64,000 nt of DNA from Clostridiales bacterium (GTDB lineage: Bacteria; Bacillota; Clostridia; Lachnospirales; Lachnospiraceae). Shown piece after piece: positions 59,308-64,000 of this stretch. Every line of letters begins with the position of its first letter. Position 1 is the first letter of the stretch. The notes beneath the pieces are model-generated. The model saw only the letters and a program-made list of their open reading frames with translations. It was not told the DNA's origin and did no database searches. The stretch lies in assembly GCA_015655075.1 (NCBI GenBank), contig JAATFT010000091.1, positions 62,001-126,000 on the forward strand, read 5' to 3'. The position numbers were made by a program, and so were the translations under genes.

Positions 59308-60558
59308 TTATTCAAATCTGTTTTTTTCGTTTTCCAAATCCTGTATCTGTATTACCATACTGCCGCCGTTAAGGGTGTAGGCCAGCGGCACAGGATTGCA
59401 TCCGCCCTTAAAGCCTATCGTTGAGATATTCATAACAACATCACAAAGCTTACAGACTACCTCGTCTTTACGTTCATAGTAGCCTGTCGGACCGCAGATA
59501 TCACAAGCGTCAAGTCCAACGCCAAACGCCCCCGCATTCTTTTTGATAACGATAAACCGGACCTCGATACCGTCCGAGGCCGTATATACAAAACGGTGTA
59601 GATGACCATCATTAACATCCTCAAGGGGTATAACAATCTCACTGCCAACGATGTTCATCGGTTCGGCAGGGGAAAGGACAATCTCCCGCTCACTGTATGC
59701 TTTTACAACCGTCTGACTTAAAACCGCAAGGATGTATCCTGTCAGAACAACAAGGCACCAATGCCTTTGCCTACGCGATGCCGCCCGGATTTTCCGGTGT
59801 TGCGCGGGATTGGTATACGTTTCCTTGGGATGCAGGCTTTTTATCCACAGCACCAGAGGCAATATAGCCGTGGTAACCATAATAGCGTAAAGAAAATATT
59901 CGTTGTAATTGATGACTGGTTTTATGAGCGCAAAAAGCCATTTCGACATGGCTATAATACGTCTCGCCAGTAAAAACTGAATAATGGTCGCGATCTGATT
60001 CACCATATTAACGCCAAGCCCAATAGTCAGCAAAATGCGCACCAGCTTAAAAGATAAGCCCTTTCCGGCTTTGTAAAGAGCAAACCCTGAGAGTACCACA
60101 ATCAGCAAACCGACAAGATACCCAATTATCTTAAAAAGAAAATCCGTGCTGAATACGCTTTCACCCGATATCAAAAACTCTGTGGGGTACAGGAAAATAT
60201 CGGGCAGGCAATACAGCAGCAGCGAAGCCGTTAAAATAGCATTTATAACATTCCATATCCTTTCACGCACTCCGGATATTCTTTTTTGAAGAAGACCCCA
60301 CAAAAACATATAGAAGAGAATTTCCACAAGGATTGCAACAGATAAAATACCGATATTAAAGTATTCTCTGTTGATCAGTACGGTCGTAGACTTGAGAACG
60401 GATAATATAAGTGCGGATCCAACACCCGCAATAAAGCCCCAAAGCGACCATTTTTTCTGCTTTGGGTTGCCGCCGATATGCACAAGCGTAAACAGCATTG
60501 CTAAAAGAATTCCAGTGGTAAGGGAATTCTGCACAACCTGAATGAGATATTTCAGCAT
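59308..60558 (-). CDS. DUF2318-domain membrane protein (FetM/Cj1660-like)
   Basis: GVGLDACDICGPTGYYERKDEVVCKLCDVVMNISTIGFKGGCNPVPL; N-terminal multi-TM region. Confidence 0.85.
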   Translation of the reverse strand: MLKYLIQVVQNSLTTGILLAMLFTLVHIGGNPKQKKWSLWGFIAGVGSALILSVLKSTTVLINREYFNIGILSVAILVEILFYMFLWGLLQKRISGVRERIWNVINAILTASLLLYCLPDIFLYPTEFLISGESVFSTDFLFKIIGYLVGLLIVVLSGFALYKAGKGLSFKLVRILLTIGLGVNMVNQIATIIQFLLARRIIAMSKWLFALIKPVINYNEYFLYAIMVTTAILPLVLWIKSLHPKETYTNPAQHRKIRAASRRQRHWCLVVLTGYILAVLSQTVVKAYSEREIVLSPAEPMNIVGSEIVIPLEDVNDGHLHRFVYTASDGIEVRFIVIKKNAGAFGVGLDACDICGPTGYYERKDEVVCKLCDVVMNISTIGFKGGCNPVPLAYTLNGGSMVIQIQDLENEKNRFE

Positions 60559-60717
60559 GGAGTTACCACCTCCCTGTAAGGGTTAAGTCAAAGCGGATAT
60601 TCCGAGTCCGCTTATGCTGCTTGCTCATAATCATGAGGCTGTCGCACTAAACATTTAACTACCATATATAGCGCATAATTGACTTAACAAACTGCTAAAT
60701 ATGGTAAAGAATAGCGT

Positions 60718-60881
60718 TAGAGCGTGTTTGAAAAATCATCGCACCGTTCTGAACGCTCCACTTTGCGGCATACTGCGTCGCGATTTTGGGAGCGTAGTAC
60801 CACTACGCACCCAAAATCGCTCCTTGCCTCCCACAAAGTGGAGCATCCAGCCCGGCACAAGCATTTTTCAAACACACTCTA
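60718..60881. mobile_element. Complete ~164-bp MITE, copy A
   Basis: TAGAGCGTGTTTGAAAAAT ... ATTTTTCAAACACACTCTA inverted termini; internal arms gctccactttg/caaagtggagc and gcgattttggg/cccaaaatcgc. Confidence 0.85.
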
Positions 60882-61067
60882 GAGCGGCAGCCCCTTCAGT
60901 CGGAGCCCATTCTCCGGCTAAAACAAGTAAGTCCTAAACCCGCCGCTTACGCTTTGTAAGCAGGGGAGTCAATTGTAAAGTTAAAACGTACCATAACAGC
61001 CTCTCGCCTGCACGCGAACTAATCATGGCACGTATCATATTTCCTAAAAGCTTATAAATCGAACAAA

Positions 61068-61730
61068 TTACCAAACCCTGGGAACATAATCAAAATCCCA
61101 TTCCGCCACAAGGGGTTCCGTCCAAAAGCTCCCTGTAACGCCGGTTTCCTTATCAACATGAAGGAGAAATCCCTGTGCCTCAGGATTTTCAATAGTAAAA
61201 CGGACTTTATAGGTGCCGGCTTCACCAAGCTTAATATTTGCGCCATAATGGGGGCCGTCACTGGCATTCATGGGCATAAAGGTTCCCTCCACCTTTGTTT
61301 TTTCATCTTCACTCGTGATCTCATAATCGACCGTTAAATTGGGGACAAAATCACCCACGCCATAGCCCAGGTCGTTTTGCAATGCAGAAATATCCGCCTC
61401 TATATGCATGTCGGATTCGGAAGCCGGAAGGCCGGCATTGGCGGTCGGTTCCATATCCACCGGCTGGAAATACACGGCGGCCACATTCAAAGGTGCAAGT
61501 TCTATGTCGTCACCGATAGGAAATTCCTCAAAGCCGGCCACCTCGCCGGGCGCCGCCGCGCCGCCGTCATCACTTGTGTCTTCTCCCGTACCTCCCGCCT
61601 TGGTATCGGTATTGTCCGTATTACCGGCTGTATCGCTGTCACCATTGTTTTTTGACGAGCAGCCGGCAAGGCCAAGGGCCATAATCATCGCCAGCGCAAA
61701 AACAAAAATTGGCATCTTTTTTAATTTCAT
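61068..61730 (-). CDS. P19/Tpd-type iron-transport-associated lipoprotein
   Basis: MALGLAGCSSK lipobox; EEFPIGDDIELAPLNVAAVYFQPVDMEPT..ESDMHIEADISAL; MPMNASDGPHYGANIKL. Confidence 0.9.
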   Translation of the reverse strand: MKLKKMPIFVFALAMIMALGLAGCSSKNNGDSDTAGNTDNTDTKAGGTGEDTSDDGGAAAPGEVAGFEEFPIGDDIELAPLNVAAVYFQPVDMEPTANAGLPASESDMHIEADISALQNDLGYGVGDFVPNLTVDYEITSEDEKTKVEGTFMPMNASDGPHYGANIKLGEAGTYKVRFTIENPEAQGFLLHVDKETGVTGSFWTEPLVAEWDFDYVPRVW

Positions 61731-61803
61731 TGTTATACCTCCTGAAAGTTTTTTCAATTACCGCCATATTCTTTTCAGAAATCAGGCTATCCCAATCTGA
61801 TTA

Positions 61804-63045
61804 CTAAGATTTGCTATCTGTTTGCCGAATGTCGGGCCCTCCCCCGGCGGCCGCCTTCAAAATGCGCGCTTTTTTCCATTTCCTGATCTGGATCACAAAT
61901 GTGGCAATTGTCACCGCGAGCAAAACAGCCTGGGGAATCAGCGTCTCCAGTGTAGGATATATCCCCAAAATATCTATAGAAGAAAGCCCCGATACCGGTG
62001 TGACTCCTATCAGGTTGCCCTCCTGCAATTCCTTAATACCGGAACCCACAAATGTAATAGACATGGCAAACATTAATATGCTGGTACCAAGGAAAAACGG
62101 TTTCAGCGGCAGCTTAATACTCATGAAACGAATCAGCAGATAAATGATCACAAGTCCTACGCACCCTACCCCCAGACCGACCCAAACCATATTAACATAG
62201 GTCTTGGTACCTGCTAATAATGCCTGATAAAATAAGATTGTTTCGGCACCTTCGCGGAAAACCGCAAGAAAAGCGGCGAAAGCAAGGGAAAATACGCTCC
62301 CCTTTGTAACCGAGCTTTGAACCTTCCCTTCGATGTAATTCGTCCAGGCGGCCGACTCTGACTTGGAAACCATCCAGTTGCTCACATAAAACAGTACGGC
62401 AACGGCAATGAGCATGGTCACACCCTCGGTAATCTCCTGGTTTGCGCCGCTTGCACCCGACAGGCCGTTCAGGATAAACGCCATCAGAACGCTTGCTCCC
62501 AGGGCAATCACTGATCCCCAGTAAACCGCAGCCGTTTTTTGCTTATTCCCCGATTTTACCAGATAGGCGATAATCGCACCCACAATGAGGATGGCCTCAA
62601 ACCCTTCTCTTGTTATAATGAGAAACGAACTAAGAAAAACGCTCATAGCGCTTTCTTTTTTACCGTCCAGCTGATTTGCGTCTTCACGAAGCAACTGGAT
62701 TAACTCGTCGAGTGAGGCCCTGACTTCCTCGTTTGACTTACCGGCGTTAATGGCCTTTTTGGCAAAGCTGAACTGATATTCAACCTTAGCTGTACGGTCG
62801 CCCGATATATATGCCATCACTGTTTTTTCAAAACCCAGCTTCTCATAGTATGAGTAATATGCAACATCAACCTGTTCTTTGGCGGCTTTTGCATCCCCTG
62901 ACACATATATATCATAAGACTCGTCCAAAATGGATTCCATATCGTCCACGACATCATTCCAGGTTTCATGAGCGGCAGCAAATGCTGTCATAGAGTACAT
63001 GCTGACAATAATCATCAGTATTACTGCAACAAACGCTTTACGCAC
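61804..63045 (-). CDS. FTR1/EfeU-family iron permease
   Basis: LIITREGFEAILIVGAIIAYL and AVFREGAETILFYQALL (REGxE motifs); signal peptide; GTG start after GGAGG. Confidence 0.92.
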   Translation of the reverse strand: MRKAFVAVILMIIVSMYSMTAFAAAHETWNDVVDDMESILDESYDIYVSGDAKAAKEQVDVAYYSYYEKLGFEKTVMAYISGDRTAKVEYQFSFAKKAINAGKSNEEVRASLDELIQLLREDANQLDGKKESAMSVFLSSFLIITREGFEAILIVGAIIAYLVKSGNKQKTAAVYWGSVIALGASVLMAFILNGLSGASGANQEITEGVTMLIAVAVLFYVSNWMVSKSESAAWTNYIEGKVQSSVTKGSVFSLAFAAFLAVFREGAETILFYQALLAGTKTYVNMVWVGLGVGCVGLVIIYLLIRFMSIKLPLKPFFLGTSILMFAMSITFVGSGIKELQEGNLIGVTPVSGLSSIDILGIYPTLETLIPQAVLLAVTIATFVIQIRKWKKARILKAAAGGGPDIRQTDSKS

Positions 63046-63100
63046 CTTTATACCCTCCTTTCCACAATTGACAGCCAACCTTTAATGGGCTATACCTATG

Positions 63101-63119
63101 TTAGTGTAAGCTAATTCAT
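63101..63119. promoter_or_regulatory. Candidate DtxR/IdeR-like operator upstream of the FTR1 gene
   Basis: ttagtgtaagctaattcat versus TTAGGTTAGSCTAACCTAA-type consensus; partial match. Confidence 0.3.
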
Positions 63120-63215
63120 ACTGCAAGAGCCAGTTATACAAATCCATGTGGCTCCAAGGAATTTTTTGAAAGAGAGAAACAGCCATGTAACAAAGCTAAA
63201 ATGAAATAAAAAATT

Positions 63216-63257
63216 ACGGCTGATATCCGTCCGGTAATTCGGACGGATATCAGCCGT
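63216..63257 (-). terminator. Intrinsic terminator between feoA-like and FTR1 genes
   Basis: acggctgatatccgtccg-gtaatt-cggacggatatcagccgt, perfect 18-bp arms flanked by A- and T-rich runs. Confidence 0.85.
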
Positions 63258-63421
63258 TTTTCAGTGTCGCAATAACTGCTGAATCAATTGAACAATATAT
63301 CATCAGCGAACTTTCCGTACAATGATTCGGATAATTTCTGTACGGTTTCTTTTCCCACGATACAATAAATGGTTATTTCTGCTATGCCGCTGTCATTCAG
63401 CGTAGTATATCACCTGCCCAT

Positions 63422-63643
63422 TCACACTATAATTTTACGCGCTAATTCTTCGTCTATGACAATACGTTTGTCTTCAACACCCACAATCATGGCATTGTCA
63501 TATGTTTTTAGCAGCACGCATACCTTACTGTCCACTGTAAGTCCAGCGGCTTCAAGACAATTTCTTATTTCCTCTCCGCCCCAAACGGCTTTGATTTGAT
63601 TCATCTCGCCAATCGGCGCCAATGATAATAGCATTGATACCAA
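63422..63643 (-). CDS. feoA: FeoA-domain protein
   Basis: SLAPIGEMNQIKAVWGGEEIRNCLEAAGLTVDSKVCVLLKTYDNAMIVGVEDKRIVIDEELARKIIV. Confidence 0.75.
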   Translation of the reverse strand: MVSMLLSLAPIGEMNQIKAVWGGEEIRNCLEAAGLTVDSKVCVLLKTYDNAMIVGVEDKRIVIDEELARKIIV

Positions 63644-63717
63644 TCCTTCATATATTATTTAGACAATCAGTAATCTACGGTGATAACTATTTTGCCCATA
63701 ACATATTCTAGAATTAA

Positions 63718-64000
63718 CTAACGCAGGACACAAGAACCAGCATTACAGTCCTTCATGGCTCCAGACTTATTGTTAAGCCATGCCTGCCTAAGCAGCTTGA
63801 TCGCAGCAGGGATATGTTCCAATACCATTCCGCCATAATTTAGAAGCACCAAATTGTCCTTCTCATTTTGAGAGCAGCTCCAAAAGTCCGATATTGGCTG
63901 CACTCCCACACCGGCTTTATATGCGCTGCTTATGAGTTCCTCCTGGGTTACAGGCCACTTTACCTGCACCAATAGGTGAAGGCCCGCCTGTGTTCCCAAA
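63718..64000 (-). CDS. C-terminal part of a MocR-like PLP aminotransferase-domain regulator (5' end outside window)
   Basis: GTQAGLHLLVQVKWPVTQEELISSAYKAGVGVQPISDFW...LLNYGGMVLEHIPAAIKLLRQAW. Confidence 0.75.
   Translation of the reverse strand, partial: LGTQAGLHLLVQVKWPVTQEELISSAYKAGVGVQPISDFWSCSQNEKDNLVLLNYGGMVLEHIPAAIKLLRQAWLNNKSGAMKDCNAGSCVLR

Noticed and set aside
60882-60985. Possible IS200/IS605 OrfB (TnpB) C-terminal remnant with right-end hairpin (ccgcttacgctttgtaagcagggg)
   Set aside because: Suggestive only; the left boundary coincides with a MITE terminus and the peptide is too short to assign
1-64000. CRISPR arrays, rRNA, tRNA
   Set aside because: No regularly spaced direct repeats with unique spacers and no recognisable rRNA/tRNA sequence seen by eye; a tRNAscan-SE/CRISPRCasFinder run would settle it

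Overview
Low-GC window that looks like a gut clostridial (Lachnospiraceae-like) chromosome; taxonomy is inferred from gene style only. It is dominated by carbohydrate and nucleoside uptake and catabolism. Left to right: (1) end of a MalG-type permease and a large GH106-like glycosidase with two internal tandem duplications. (2) A minus-strand ascorbate/ula-type PTS locus (ulaG, IIA, DeoR regulator, IIC, IIB, HAD, VCBS-like protein, ulaE). (3) An esterase and an RbsBAC-type sugar ABC transporter, followed by an unusual three-gene signalling set: an AraC-type response regulator, a histidine kinase with no sensor or TM region, and a degenerate RbsA-like tandem ABC 'ATPase' missing most catalytic motifs. 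(4) A plus-strand LacI-regulated sugar-oxidation locus (lactonase, ABC permeases, SDR, lactonase, HpcH aldolase) carrying an internal deletion that joins a truncated lactonase to the 3' end of an rbsA gene. (5) A minus-strand LivKHMGF-type transporter with DapA-family aldolase, iron ADH, Ldh2-type dehydrogenase, GntR regulator and LarA-like racemase, next to a deletion scar that reads as EtfB N-terminus joined to GlcD C-terminus. (6) A decay zone with a group II intron domain V/VI remnant, metQ pseudogene, palindromes and MITE pieces. (7) A nucleoside-type locus: TudS-related desulfidase, uridine phosphorylase, complete ECF transporter, MFS, and the YjjW/YjjI glycyl-radical pair with a divergent Crp-family regulator. 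(8) A P19/FTR1/FetM-like iron-uptake locus with two FtsX/LolD sets. At least three families of short dispersed structured repeats occur. The best candidates for undescribed biology are the pseudo-ABC-ATPase/sensorless kinase/AraC regulator module (18.3-22.2 kb) and the YjjI nucleoside locus (43.7-52.8 kb). All calls are from reading sequence; no database search was run.
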